A stretch of DNA of 64,000 nucleotides from RYN-230 sp963813975 (GTDB lineage: Bacteria > Actinomycetota > Actinomycetes > Streptosporangiales > Streptosporangiaceae). The notes under the pieces were generated by a model. It was given only the letters and a program-made list of their open reading frames with translations, was not told the origin of the DNA and did no database searches. Shown piece by piece: positions 8,362 through 16,723 of the stretch. Location of the stretch: NCBI GenBank assembly GCA_963813975.1, contig CAWFAP010000004.1, positions 744,001-808,000 of the forward strand, read 5' to 3'. The position numbers were made by a program, and so were the translations under genes. Position 1 is the stretch's first letter; each line of letters begins with the position of its first letter.

Positions 8362-9404
8362 CCGGCGGGGCCGCGGGCGGCACGGGCCGGTCCGGCCGGG
8401 GCGGCCGGACCAAGTCCGGCAAGCCGCGTCCGGGCACCGGGGGCTACGGCAAGAAGAAACTCGAAGGTAAGGGCCCGACCCCGCCGGCCCACCAGCGGCC
8501 CGGTCACCCGGCCCAGCGCCGGGCGGCCGCGAAGGCGGCCGGGCCGGCGGGGGGTCGCGCTGCCCCGTCGCCGGACGGCGCCCGCGGGGCTGACCGTCCT
8601 GGCCACCGTGGTGCTGACCGGGAGTACCGGGACCGTGCGCCGGACCGCGCCCGCGGCGCCGGCGACGTCCCCGAGGTGGTGGCCGGCCGCAACGCGGTGC
8701 TGGAGTCCCTGCGCGCCCGGATCCCCGCCGCCGCGCTCTACGCGGGCCCCCGGGACGGCTCCGACCCTCGGTTCAACGAGGTGATCCGGCTCGCCGCCGA
8801 CTCGGGGATCCCGGTGATCGAGGCCGGGCCCGAGCTGGACCGGCTGACCGGCGGCGCGGTGCACCAGAGCCTGGCCCTGAAGGTCCGGCCCTACGACTAC
8901 GCCCACCCGGACGACCTGCTGCAGCGGGCCCGGGCCCGCGGCGAGGAACCGCTGATCGTGGCCCTGGACGCGGTCACCGACCCGCGCAACCTCGGTGCCA
9001 TCGTCCGCTCGGTCGCGGCGTTCGGCGGGCACGGCGTGCTGGTGCCCGCCCGGCGTTCCGCGCACGTCAGCGCGGGAGCCTGGAAGGCGTCGGCCGGGGC
9101 GCTGGCCCGGGTGCCCGTCGCGTGGGCCCCCAACCTGGTGCGCGCGCTCACCTCCTACCAGGAGGCCGGCCTGTTCGTGGCCGGCCTCGACGCGCAGGGC
9201 GGTACCGACCTCGGCGACCTGGGGATAGCCGACGGCCCGCTCGTGCTGGTGGTCGGGTCCGAAGGGCGGGGCCTATCCCGCCTGGTCGCGGAGCGCTGCG
9301 ATGTGCTGGTGCGGATCCCGATCGCGTCGCAGACCGAGTCGCTCAACGCCGGCGTCGCGGCCGGCATCGCCCTGCACGAGGTAGCCACCCGGCGCACGCG
9401 CTAG
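8358..9404 (+). CDS. rlmB: 23S rRNA (guanosine-2'-O-)-methyltransferase RlmB (TrmH family)
   Basis: A 348-residue SPOUT methyltransferase predicted to methylate the ribose of G2251 (E. coli numbering) in 23S rRNA. Residues 1-105 are a basic, disordered Gly/Arg/Lys-rich extension common in actinobacterial homologues. The substrate-binding domain starts at VVAGRNAVLESL. The knotted SAM domain shows motif 1 (DAVTDPRNLGAIVRSVAAFG), motif 2 (LVVGSEGRGLS) and motif 3 (IPIASQTESLNAGVAAGI). The GTG start overlaps the cysS stop (GTGA), so the two genes are co-translated. Confidence 0.94.
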   Translation: MTGGAAGGTGRSGRGGRTKSGKPRPGTGGYGKKKLEGKGPTPPAHQRPGHPAQRRAAAKAAGPAGGRAAPSPDGARGADRPGHRGADREYRDRAPDRARGAGDVPEVVAGRNAVLESLRARIPAAALYAGPRDGSDPRFNEVIRLAADSGIPVIEAGPELDRLTGGAVHQSLALKVRPYDYAHPDDLLQRARARGEEPLIVALDAVTDPRNLGAIVRSVAAFGGHGVLVPARRSAHVSAGAWKASAGALARVPVAWAPNLVRALTSYQEAGLFVAGLDAQGGTDLGDLGIADGPLVLVVGSEGRGLSRLVAERCDVLVRIPIASQTESLNAGVAAGIALHEVATRRTR

Positions 9405-9415
9405 AAGAGGTGACC

Positions 9416-10399
9416 GTGGACCGGCTCCGGATCGGGACGCTGGGCGCCGCACGCATCACCCCCGGCGCGCTGATCAAGCCCGCGCGCCAGATCCCCGAGG
9501 TCACGGTGGCCGCCGTGGCGGCCCGTGACCCGGAGCGGGCCCGCCGGTTCGCCGCGAAGCACCGCATCCGCCGGGTGCACGACTCCTACCGGGAACTGAT
9601 CGACGACCCGGCCATCGACGCCGTCTACAACCCGCTGCCCAACTCCCGGCACGCCGAGTGGACGCTGCGCGCCATCGAGGCGGGCAAGCACGTGCTGTGC
9701 GAGAAACCGTTCACCGCGAACGCCGCCGAGGCGGCCCGGGTCGCCGCGGCGGCCCGGGCGTCCGGGCTGGTCGTCATGGAGGCCTTCCACTACCGCTATC
9801 ACCCGCTGGCCCGCCGGATGCAGGACGTGGTGAGCTCGGGGGAGATCGGTCCGCTCCGCTACCTGGAAGCCTCGCTGTGCTTCCCGCTGCCGCACTTCTC
9901 CGACATCCGTTACTCCTACGACCTGGGCGGCGGGGCCACCATGGACGCAGGCTGCTACGCGATCAACTGGCTGCGCATGATCGGCCCCGGGGAACCCGAG
10001 GTGCTGTCCGCGCAGGCCAAGCTGCACGGCCCGGACGTGGACCGGGCCATGTCCGCCTCGTTCCGGTTCGCCGGCGGGGTGCTGGGCCGGATGACCGCGT
10101 CGCTGTGGTCGGGCCAGCTGCTCCGGCTGGACGCCAAGGCGGTCGGGGACCAGGGCGTGATGCGGGTCTTCAACTACGTGTCCCCGCAGACCTACAACCG
10201 GCTGACGGTGACCGCCGACGGCTACACCCGGCGCGAGCGGGTCCGCGGCGAGCCCAGCTACACCCACCAGCTCCGGGCGTTCGCGGCGGCGGTACGGCAC
10301 GGGGATCCGGTCCTCACCACGCCCGAGGACGCGGTGGCCAACATGACCGTGATCGACGCGGTGTACCAGGCTGCGGGCCTGCCCCGGCGCGGAGCCTGA
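9416..10399 (+). CDS. Gfo/Idh/MocA-family NAD(P)-dependent oxidoreductase
   Basis: A 327-residue dehydrogenase. The N-terminal Rossmann fold (RIGTLGAARITPGALIKPA) binds NAD(P), the family motif CEKPF is at HVLCEKPFTANAAEA, and the C-terminal alpha/beta domain includes GGGATMDAGCYAINWLRM, where the H/Y catalytic position is typical of this group. The substrate, probably a sugar, inositol or diol derivative, cannot be told. GTG at 9416 is favoured over GTG at 9410 because AGAAGAGG is at correct spacing. The gene follows rlmB by only 11 bp and may be read from the same transcript. Confidence 0.9.
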   Translation: MDRLRIGTLGAARITPGALIKPARQIPEVTVAAVAARDPERARRFAAKHRIRRVHDSYRELIDDPAIDAVYNPLPNSRHAEWTLRAIEAGKHVLCEKPFTANAAEAARVAAAARASGLVVMEAFHYRYHPLARRMQDVVSSGEIGPLRYLEASLCFPLPHFSDIRYSYDLGGGATMDAGCYAINWLRMIGPGEPEVLSAQAKLHGPDVDRAMSASFRFAGGVLGRMTASLWSGQLLRLDAKAVGDQGVMRVFNYVSPQTYNRLTVTADGYTRRERVRGEPSYTHQLRAFAAAVRHGDPVLTTPEDAVANMTVIDAVYQAAGLPRRGA

Positions 10400-10453
10400 G
10401 CCGCAGCGGTCGGCCGGTAGCGTCAGGCCGGCCAGCGCGCTATCGTTCGCTAT

Positions 10454-11380
10454 GTGAACACAGCAGGCCGTGGAGCCGGCCGGGCCGCGGATTCCGCTGA
10501 TGCGGAGCGCCCTGAGGGGGAGACGCCTGAGCCGGAGCCGCCTGAGGCGGGCACGGGGGAGGACGCTGCAGCGAGCGGGCGGTCCAGCCCCGGGCGCCGG
10601 ACAGATTTCGTCCAGTCGCTGGACCGGGGGCTGGCCGTGATCCGGTGCTTCTCCTCCGAACGGCCGTCGCTGACCTTGTCCGAGGTGGCCGAGCGGACCG
10701 GCCTGACCCGGGCGGCGGCCCGCCGCTTCCTGCTCACCCTCCAGGAGCTGGGCTACGTGGGCAGTACCGGGCGGCAGTTCTCGCTGCGGCCCCGGGTACT
10801 CGCGCTCGGCTACGCGTACCTGTCGTCGTTCAGCGTGGCCCAGATCGCCCAGCCGCACCTGGAGGACCTCGCCGAGGAACTGCATGAGTCCTGCTCGGTG
10901 AGCGTGCTCGACGGCGACGACATCGTGTACGTGGCGCGCGCCTCGGCCAACCGGATCATGACGATCGCGCTGACCGTGGGCACCCGGCTGCCGCCCTACC
11001 CGACCTCGATGGGCCGGGTCCTGCTGGCCAGCCTGCCCGAGGACGAGCTGGACGCGCACCTCAGGCGGATCACCATGCGCAAGCTGACCGACCGCACCGT
11101 GGTGGGCGAGGCCGACCTCCGGCAGATCCTGGCCCGGGTGGCCACGCAGGGCTGGGCCGCGGTGGACCAGGAGCTGGAGGCCGGGGTCCGGTCGATCGCG
11201 GTGCCCATCCGGGACAGCTCAGGCCGCGTGGTCGCGGCCATCAACGCCAGCGCGCACGCGGCCCGGGTGCCCATGCGCACGCTGGAGAAGCAGTTCCTGC
11301 CCCGGCTGCTCGACGCCGCCCGGCAGATCGACGCAGAGCTCGCCACCCGGATGGCGGTCGGCGCCCGCGTCGTCCGCTAG
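10454..11380 (+). CDS. IclR-family transcriptional regulator (PcaR/PobR-like)
   Basis: A 308-residue regulator. After an acidic disordered N-terminus (1-50) comes a winged helix-turn-helix (SLDRGLAVIRCF... LSEVAERTGLTRAAARRFLLTLQELGYV) and an IclR effector domain (ASANRIMTIALTVGTRLPPYPTSMGRVLLA... RSIAVPIRDSSGRVVAAINASA). The sequence is closest to the PcaR/PcaU/PobR branch, which controls aromatic-acid (beta-ketoadipate) catabolism, although no such operon is nearby. The GTG start has no ribosome site, so the message may be leaderless. The effector is unknown. Confidence 0.9.
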   Translation: MNTAGRGAGRAADSADAERPEGETPEPEPPEAGTGEDAAASGRSSPGRRTDFVQSLDRGLAVIRCFSSERPSLTLSEVAERTGLTRAAARRFLLTLQELGYVGSTGRQFSLRPRVLALGYAYLSSFSVAQIAQPHLEDLAEELHESCSVSVLDGDDIVYVARASANRIMTIALTVGTRLPPYPTSMGRVLLASLPEDELDAHLRRITMRKLTDRTVVGEADLRQILARVATQGWAAVDQELEAGVRSIAVPIRDSSGRVVAAINASAHAARVPMRTLEKQFLPRLLDAARQIDAELATRMAVGARVVR

Positions 11381-11462
11381 AGCGGCTGGTTGTGCTTCCC
11401 GTGCCGGTCTGCGCACCGCCGCTGGGCCGCTGGGCGCGGGCCTGCGGGCCCGGCTTTCAGGC

Positions 11463-12872
11463 TCAGGCGTTGGCGCGGATGTAGCTGGCCAGCGCGGCGT
11501 CGGTGGCCGGCGCCGGGCCAGCCAGCCCGGGCGCGGGCGAAACCCCGGCCGGGAACTGCCGTGAGACCAGCTCGGCCTGGAGTTCCTGCAGGTGCGACGG
11601 CTGCCCCGCCGCGGGCCCCGGCTCGGCGGCTACCGGCACGGTCACCCCGGCCAGCACGTCGTCGGTGCGCGGCGTGGTCAGCGTGAGCACATCACCGAAG
11701 CCGGGCGCGGCCGCGTCCCGCGCGGTCAGCGACGGCAGCCCCCAGCGCTGCTGCACGGTCTTCAGGATGGACGTGTGGTCCAGCGGTGGGCCTCCCGCCG
11801 CGACCCGGAACACGGTGCCCGGCGCGATCAGCGGCGAGACCAGCACGGCCGGGACCCGCAGCCCGAACCGGGTGAAGTCGAAGCCGAACTCGCCCGCATC
11901 CTGGTCCGGCGGGATCGCGCCGGCCGGCGGCGGGACGTGATCGTAGCAGCCGCCATGCTCGTCATACGTGATGACCAGCAGCGTCTGCCCCCAGCCGGGA
12001 CCGCCGCGGAGCGCCTGGTACACGTCGCGGATGAGCTGCTCGCCCAGGGCCACGTCGTAGTTCGGGTGCTGGCTGTTGCCGGTCGAACTCCAGCTCGGCT
12101 CGAGGAACGTGAACCCCGGCAGCGTCCCGGCCGCGGCGGCCGCGGTGAAATCGGTGAACACCCCGAAATGGCTCGCCGCCGCCCCGCTGATGTCGGTGAA
12201 GGTGGCCTTGGTCAGCGGCGGCGCGTCGTACCCGTAGATTCCCCACGAGATCCCGTGCGCCCCGAGCAGGCCGAAGATGGACGGCGAGGTGAACGTGTGC
12301 GTCTTATCGTCCATGTGCCCCTGGCTGGTGCCCGAGCAGGCGAACGCCCGGTTGGGCATGGTCTCGGTCGGCACCGAGGAAAACCAGTGATCGCAGACGG
12401 CATACCCCTTGGCCAGGCCGGACAGCACCGGGAGAGCCTCCGGGGTGAAGCAGCCCATGATGTCCTGGGCCGTCGTGCCGGGCAGGATGGACCAGCCTTC
12501 GCGCGCCTGCCAGCCCAGCGTGTACGCGAAGTCCTTGACGAAGCCGTCGTTTGACGGCGGCGACGACGGGCTCGCGGGGGCGGTGTCACTCCCGAACAGC
12601 TGATCGTTCGTGGCCATATAGCCCTCGCCCGGGTCCGCCCCGGGCATGTAATAGGCGTGAGGGGTGCCCGGCTCGATCTTGAACACGGCGAACGGGGGCC
12701 CGGAGGACGCCGGGTTCGATTCGGTGCCGGTCAGTCCCTCGTAGGGCTGCCCGGCGGGCGACACGTTCCCGCTGTCGCTGTACAGGAAGCCGAGCATGTG
12801 ATCGAACGACCGGTTCTCCAGCATCAGCACCACGACGTGCCCGACCGAGGACAGGCTGTTCTCACCGGGCAT
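11463..12872 (-). CDS. Phosphoesterase-family protein (phospholipase C / acid phosphatase type)
   Basis: A 469-residue alkaline-phosphatase-superfamily hydrolase (PF04185). The metal-binding N-terminal motif VVVLMLENRSFDHMLGFLY and the later DEHGGCYDHVPPP motif with conserved Asp/His residues are both present, as is AVLVSPLIAPG before the C-terminal His region. It probably hydrolyses phosphate mono- or diesters such as phospholipids. No Tat or Sec signal peptide is visible, unlike classical secreted bacterial phospholipases C, so the protein may be cytoplasmic or leave by another route. ATG at 12872 has GGAGG five bases upstream; the longer frame upstream is non-coding. Confidence 0.88.
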   Translation of the reverse strand: MPGENSLSSVGHVVVLMLENRSFDHMLGFLYSDSGNVSPAGQPYEGLTGTESNPASSGPPFAVFKIEPGTPHAYYMPGADPGEGYMATNDQLFGSDTAPASPSSPPSNDGFVKDFAYTLGWQAREGWSILPGTTAQDIMGCFTPEALPVLSGLAKGYAVCDHWFSSVPTETMPNRAFACSGTSQGHMDDKTHTFTSPSIFGLLGAHGISWGIYGYDAPPLTKATFTDISGAAASHFGVFTDFTAAAAAGTLPGFTFLEPSWSSTGNSQHPNYDVALGEQLIRDVYQALRGGPGWGQTLLVITYDEHGGCYDHVPPPAGAIPPDQDAGEFGFDFTRFGLRVPAVLVSPLIAPGTVFRVAAGGPPLDHTSILKTVQQRWGLPSLTARDAAAPGFGDVLTLTTPRTDDVLAGVTVPVAAEPGPAAGQPSHLQELQAELVSRQFPAGVSPAPGLAGPAPATDAALASYIRANA

Positions 12873-13022
12873 CGCTGCCTCCGTTGCTGCTGGGATCCGG
12901 GGGTAACCTGCGGTCGCGTGAGGCGTTACCCGCGCGCACCATCGTGGCATGGCGGCCGCCGGATCCGCAGCGAGGCGGCCTTGTAGGGTCGTGAACATCC
13001 ACCGGAGTCAGGGAGAAGGCAC

Positions 13023-13658
13023 ATGCAGCTGACCAAGCTCGAGCACGCGTGCGTCAGGCTGGAGAAGGACGGGGCCACGCTGGTCATCGATCCCGCGGCG
13101 TGGAGCATGCCGCGGGCGCTGCAGGGGGCCAGCGCGGTGCTCGTCACCCACGAGCACTTCGATCACTTCGACTCCGGCGGCCTGCGCGCCGCGCTCAGCG
13201 CCGACCCCGGGCTGCAGCTGTGGACCAACGAGTCGGTGGCGAGCGAATTCGCCGGGTTCACCAGCCAGCAGGTGCACGTGGTGGACGAGGGTGACACGTT
13301 CACCGCGGCCGGATTCGACGTGCACACCTATGGGCACCTGCACGCGGTCCTGCACCGGGACATCCCGGTGATCCAGAACACCGGGTTCATGATCGACGGC
13401 TCGATCTTCCACCCGGGGGACTCGTTCACCGTGCCGCAGGACCCGGTCCAGACCCTGCTGCTGCCGGCCAGCGGGCCGTGGCTGAAGACGGGCGAGATGA
13501 TCGACTACGCGCGTGAGGTGGCCCCGCAGCGCGGCTACGTCATCCACGAGGCCCTGTTCGGTGAGACGGGCCTCATGGTGCTGGACAACTTCCTGCCGAT
13601 GTGCGGGAAGGAGGACAGCTTCTCCCGGGTCGCCCCGGGGACCACGGTCGAGGTCTGA
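13023..13658 (+). CDS. MBL-fold metallo-hydrolase (UlaG-like)
   Basis: A 211-residue metallo-beta-lactamase-fold protein. The metal-binding motif HxHxDH is THEHFDHFD at about residue 41, with further ligands at GHLHAV and in SIFHPGDSF. Size and architecture match the small UlaG/YtnP-like hydrolases of unknown substrate. GGAGAAGG precedes the ATG. The gene is divergent from the phosphoesterase across a 150-bp gap. It may cleave a phosphoester, lactone or similar ester; the sequence does not settle this. Confidence 0.88.
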   Translation: MQLTKLEHACVRLEKDGATLVIDPAAWSMPRALQGASAVLVTHEHFDHFDSGGLRAALSADPGLQLWTNESVASEFAGFTSQQVHVVDEGDTFTAAGFDVHTYGHLHAVLHRDIPVIQNTGFMIDGSIFHPGDSFTVPQDPVQTLLLPASGPWLKTGEMIDYAREVAPQRGYVIHEALFGETGLMVLDNFLPMCGKEDSFSRVAPGTTVEV

Positions 13659-13664
13659 CCCCGC

Positions 13665-14333
13665 TCAGCCCGGAGCCCCGGCCCCGCCTGGTCCGGGCGG
13701 GGAGAGCAGGCCGTCGGCGGCCGGCCTGCCCGGCGCGGCCGACCCGCCGAGCCAGTCCCGGCCCTCCTGGTACAGCCGCTTCACCTCGGGCCCGCGCAGC
13801 CCCGGCAGCCGGGGCGCGATCCGGTAGCCCAGCTGGGACTGCAGGTACGCCAGATGCCGGTACCCGGCCGGGAACCGGGCCAGCTGTTCCGGGTCGAGGG
13901 TGAGCCGGGCCGCGGGGTCCACCGGGTCGAGCCGGTCCTTCTCGTAGACCGGCTGCCGCCGGACGATGCCCCACGCCCCGGCGCGCTTCTCGAGGAAGTC
14001 GTAGAACCGGCCGGTGCAGGTGACGTCAACCGTGATCCCGTGCACCCCGGCGCGCTGCTGGATCGTCATCTTGGTCTGCGCCACGGCGCGGCCCCCGGCC
14101 ACCTCGCAGCGCGATCCGCCCAGGAAATGCAGGATGTTCACGCCCGCGTCGAAGCCTTCCCGGCTGGCCCGGATGAAGTCGCCGGCCGGGCCCTGGAACC
14201 AGGTGGCCGTCATCCAGCCACCGGGGTGCCAGACCGACGCGAACCCGTCCCAGTCCCCGGCGTCCCTGGTCAGGGCCCACATTTCGACCAGCTGCCGGAT
14301 CCGGAACTGCTCCGCTTCCCGCTCAGTCAGCAT
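13665..14333 (-). CDS. SnoaL/NTF2-like family protein
   Basis: A 222-residue protein. The first 140 residues have the cone-shaped NTF2/SnoaL fold pattern (LTEREAEQFRIRQLVEMWALTRDAGDWDGFASVWHPGGWM), typical of ring-hydroxylating dioxygenase small subunits, dehydratases and cyclases. The C-terminal third (LDPEQLARFPAGYRHLAYLQSQLGY) is shared with a fungal/bacterial group annotated as nuclear transport factor 2 family. AAGGAGC precedes the ATG. It converges on the metallo-hydrolase with only 6 bp between stop codons. Function unknown. Confidence 0.75.
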   Translation of the reverse strand: MLTEREAEQFRIRQLVEMWALTRDAGDWDGFASVWHPGGWMTATWFQGPAGDFIRASREGFDAGVNILHFLGGSRCEVAGGRAVAQTKMTIQQRAGVHGITVDVTCTGRFYDFLEKRAGAWGIVRRQPVYEKDRLDPVDPAARLTLDPEQLARFPAGYRHLAYLQSQLGYRIAPRLPGLRGPEVKRLYQEGRDWLGGSAAPGRPAADGLLSPPGPGGAGAPG

Positions 14334-14397
14334 GCCCGGCTCCTTTGCGCGTCTGGCCCCTCAGTTTGAGGCCATTCTCCCGGGGCAGTCTGCCTCG

Positions 14398-15066
14398 ATG
14401 AAGATCCAGACGCGAGGCCGGTTCGAGCGGTGGCCGGCCACCAGCGACGGGCCGGTGATGAGGATAACTGGCGGGCCAGTGACAAACGATCCCGGCGGAT
14501 GGGCTACCGGGCTGGTGCCCAGCGACGATCTGCTGCGGCTGGCTACCGCCTGGACCATCGGCCTCGACACCATGGCCCGCGCGGCCGTGGCCGCTGTCAC
14601 CGCAGCCGCCGAGGCTCAGCTGCGCTCGATGATGGCGGAGGCGCTGAGCGGCAAGTTCGCGGACTGGGTCTTCGTCGACTTTCTCACCAGCCCGCCGCGC
14701 CGCGCGGTGTCCGCCCGGGAGCCCGATCCGGGCCTCGTCGCGGCGCTGGGCGAAGTCGCCCCGCAGTCCTGCCCGGTGATCAGCTCGGCGGTGAGCCGGT
14801 GCACCCCGGAGATCCGGGCCTCGATCGACGACGAGTGGATGCTCGGCGGCCTGCCCGATGGCCGCCCGGTGGCCAGCGTCATCGGCGCCCGTTCGGTCGC
14901 CGTCGGGCCCATCCTGGCGGGCGACCGAGCCTGCGGGGCGATCACCGTGGTGCGCGGCCGGGTCAGCCCGCTGCTGGGCTTCCGCGAGCTCGGCATCCTG
15001 TCCCAGATCGGCCGGCTCGCCGGGGTGGCCGCGGAGCGTCTCCGCGCGGTTCCCGGGGGCGCGTAG
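14398..15066 (+). CDS. GAF-like domain protein
   Basis: A 222-residue soluble protein. An N-terminal helical segment (DDLLRLATAWTIGLDTMARAAVAAVTAAAEAQLRSMM) leads into a region patterned like a GAF sensor domain (DWVFVDFLTSPPRRAVSARE... AVGPILAGDRACGAITVVRG... ELGILSQIGRLAGVAAERLR). No output domain follows, so it would act as a stand-alone ligand-sensing or protein-interaction module. Ribosome sites are weak for both possible ATGs (14398 and 14458), so the N-terminus is uncertain. It lies 85 bp ahead of the MFS transporter on the same strand. Confidence 0.6.
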   Translation: MKIQTRGRFERWPATSDGPVMRITGGPVTNDPGGWATGLVPSDDLLRLATAWTIGLDTMARAAVAAVTAAAEAQLRSMMAEALSGKFADWVFVDFLTSPPRRAVSAREPDPGLVAALGEVAPQSCPVISSAVSRCTPEIRASIDDEWMLGGLPDGRPVASVIGARSVAVGPILAGDRACGAITVVRGRVSPLLGFRELGILSQIGRLAGVAAERLRAVPGGA

Positions 15067-15151
15067 CGCCCGAATAAGCCCGCCGGCCGTGGGTAGCAGG
15101 CCCGTGGCCAGCGGCACGGTGAGGTGGCCGCCGAGCAGGAGGAGACGGCCT

Positions 15152-16615
15152 GTGAGCGACGTTCAGACCGGGACCATCAGGACCAAGGTGCCGGCGCGCC
15201 TGGACCGGCTGCCGTGGTCCCGGTGGCATTGGATGATCATTATCGGGCTGGGCACGGTCTGGATCCTGGACGGCCTGGAAGTCACGATCGTGGGGCAGAT
15301 CTCCGGCCAGATCAGCAAGCCGGGCAGCGGGATCGACATCACTCAGAGCCAGATCACCGGGTTCGGTGCGGCCACGTACGTGGCCGGGGCCTGCGTCGGT
15401 GCCCTGTTCTTCGGCTGGCTCACCGACCGGTTCGGCCGCAAGAAGCTATTCATGATCACCCTGGGCGTGTACCTGGCGGCGACCGCGCTCACGGCCTTCT
15501 CCTTCGCGCCGTGGTGGTTCTTCCTGTTCCGGTTCCTCACCGGCTTCGGCATCGGAGGCGAGTACGCCGCGATCAACTCGGCCATCGATGAGCTGATCCC
15601 GAGCCAGCACCGGGGCCGGATCGACATCATCATCAACGGCACCTTCTGGGCCGGTGCTGCGGTCGGCGCCGTGCTGAGCGTGCCGGCCACCAGCATCCTG
15701 CCGGTCTTCTGGGGCTGGCGGGTGTGCTTCGGGCTGGGCGTGGTGCTGGGTCTGGTGGTCCTGCTGGTCCGGCGGAACGTGCCGGAGAGCCCGCGCTGGC
15801 TGTTCATCCACGGGCGCGACCGGGAAGCCGAAGACCTGGTGTCCGGTATCGAGCACCGGGTCGAGGAGGAGACCGGCTCGCACCTGGACGAGCCGGACCA
15901 GGCGATCACCATCCGGCAGCGCCGGTCCATCGGGTTCGGCACCATCGCGAGGACGATGTTCACCCGGTATCCCCGGCGGACCATTCTCGGGTTCTCGCTG
16001 TTCATCGGCCAGGCGTTTCTCTACAACGCGATCACATTCGGCTACGCCCAGATCCTGACCGTCTTCTTCCACGTCAAGACGTCCCCGGGCTACTACTTCG
16101 CGGTCATCGCGGTGGGCAACCTGATCGGGCCGCTGCTCCTCGGGCGGCTGTTCGATTCGATCGGCCGCAAGCCGATGATCGCGGGCACCTACATCCTGTC
16201 CGGCGTCCTGCTCCTGATCACCGCGTGGCTGTTCGGCGCTGGCGACCTGAACGCGGTCACGATGACCGCGTGCTGGAGCGTCGTGCTGTTCTTCGCCTCG
16301 GCCGGGGCCAGTTCGGCCTACCTCACGGTGAGCGAGGTGTTCCCGATGGAGACCCGGGCCCTGGCCATCGCGTTCTTCTACGCGATCGGCACCGCTGCGG
16401 GCGGAATCAGCGGCCCGCTGCTGTTCTCCTCGCTCGTCAGCACGGGCAAGGTGAGCGACACCGTGATCGCTTTTGCGGTCGGCGCATCGCTGATGATCCT
16501 GGCCGGGCTGGTCGAGGCGTTCCTCGGGGTCAGGGCCGAGCGCAAGGGCCTCGAGGAGATCGCCAGCCCGCTCACCGCGGAGGACGCCAGCACCGCCGGC
16601 GCCCCGGCTGGCTAA
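15152..16615 (+). CDS. MFS transporter (sugar/metabolite:H+ symporter type)
   Basis: A 487-residue inner-membrane carrier with 12 predicted helices. The first inter-helix motif is present in the form LTDRFGRKKLF after TM2, and again in the second half as LFDSIGRKPM. The cytoplasmic loop between halves contains PESPRWLFIHGRDREAEDLV, typical of the sugar-porter and metabolite:H+ symporter groups; VSEVFPMETRALAIAFFYAIGTAAGG near TM10 fits these too. The GTG start has AGGAGG nine bases upstream. The substrate cannot be identified; neighbours give no catabolic pathway apart from the convergent transketolase. Confidence 0.9.
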   Translation: MSDVQTGTIRTKVPARLDRLPWSRWHWMIIIGLGTVWILDGLEVTIVGQISGQISKPGSGIDITQSQITGFGAATYVAGACVGALFFGWLTDRFGRKKLFMITLGVYLAATALTAFSFAPWWFFLFRFLTGFGIGGEYAAINSAIDELIPSQHRGRIDIIINGTFWAGAAVGAVLSVPATSILPVFWGWRVCFGLGVVLGLVVLLVRRNVPESPRWLFIHGRDREAEDLVSGIEHRVEEETGSHLDEPDQAITIRQRRSIGFGTIARTMFTRYPRRTILGFSLFIGQAFLYNAITFGYAQILTVFFHVKTSPGYYFAVIAVGNLIGPLLLGRLFDSIGRKPMIAGTYILSGVLLLITAWLFGAGDLNAVTMTACWSVVLFFASAGASSAYLTVSEVFPMETRALAIAFFYAIGTAAGGISGPLLFSSLVSTGKVSDTVIAFAVGASLMILAGLVEAFLGVRAERKGLEEIASPLTAEDASTAGAPAG

Positions 16616-16682
16616 CGCATCGGCCGCTCCCTGGAACGACACAACCGTTAGATCAGCAAATCGCGGCGCGCGGCGGAAGGGT

Positions 16683-16703
16683 GCCCGGGGAGCCGCCCCG
16701 GGC
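16683..16703. terminator. Hairpin between convergent MFS and transketolase genes
   Basis: GCCCGGGG (16683-16690) pairs with CCCCGGGC (16696-16703) around a 5-nt loop. The two genes converge here, so a bidirectional terminator is likely, although no T-run follows. Confidence 0.5.
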
Positions 16704-16723
16704 CTGCGGGCCGGACCGCCCGG

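Noticed and set aside
9401..11059. 552-residue minus-strand frame across the Gfo/Idh and IclR genes
   Set aside because: Covers two genes with good domains on the other strand and shows no motifs itself.
12700..12735. tRNA-like T-loop sequence GGGTTCGATTC
   Set aside because: It lies inside the phosphoesterase coding region and no acceptor or anticodon stems pair around it.
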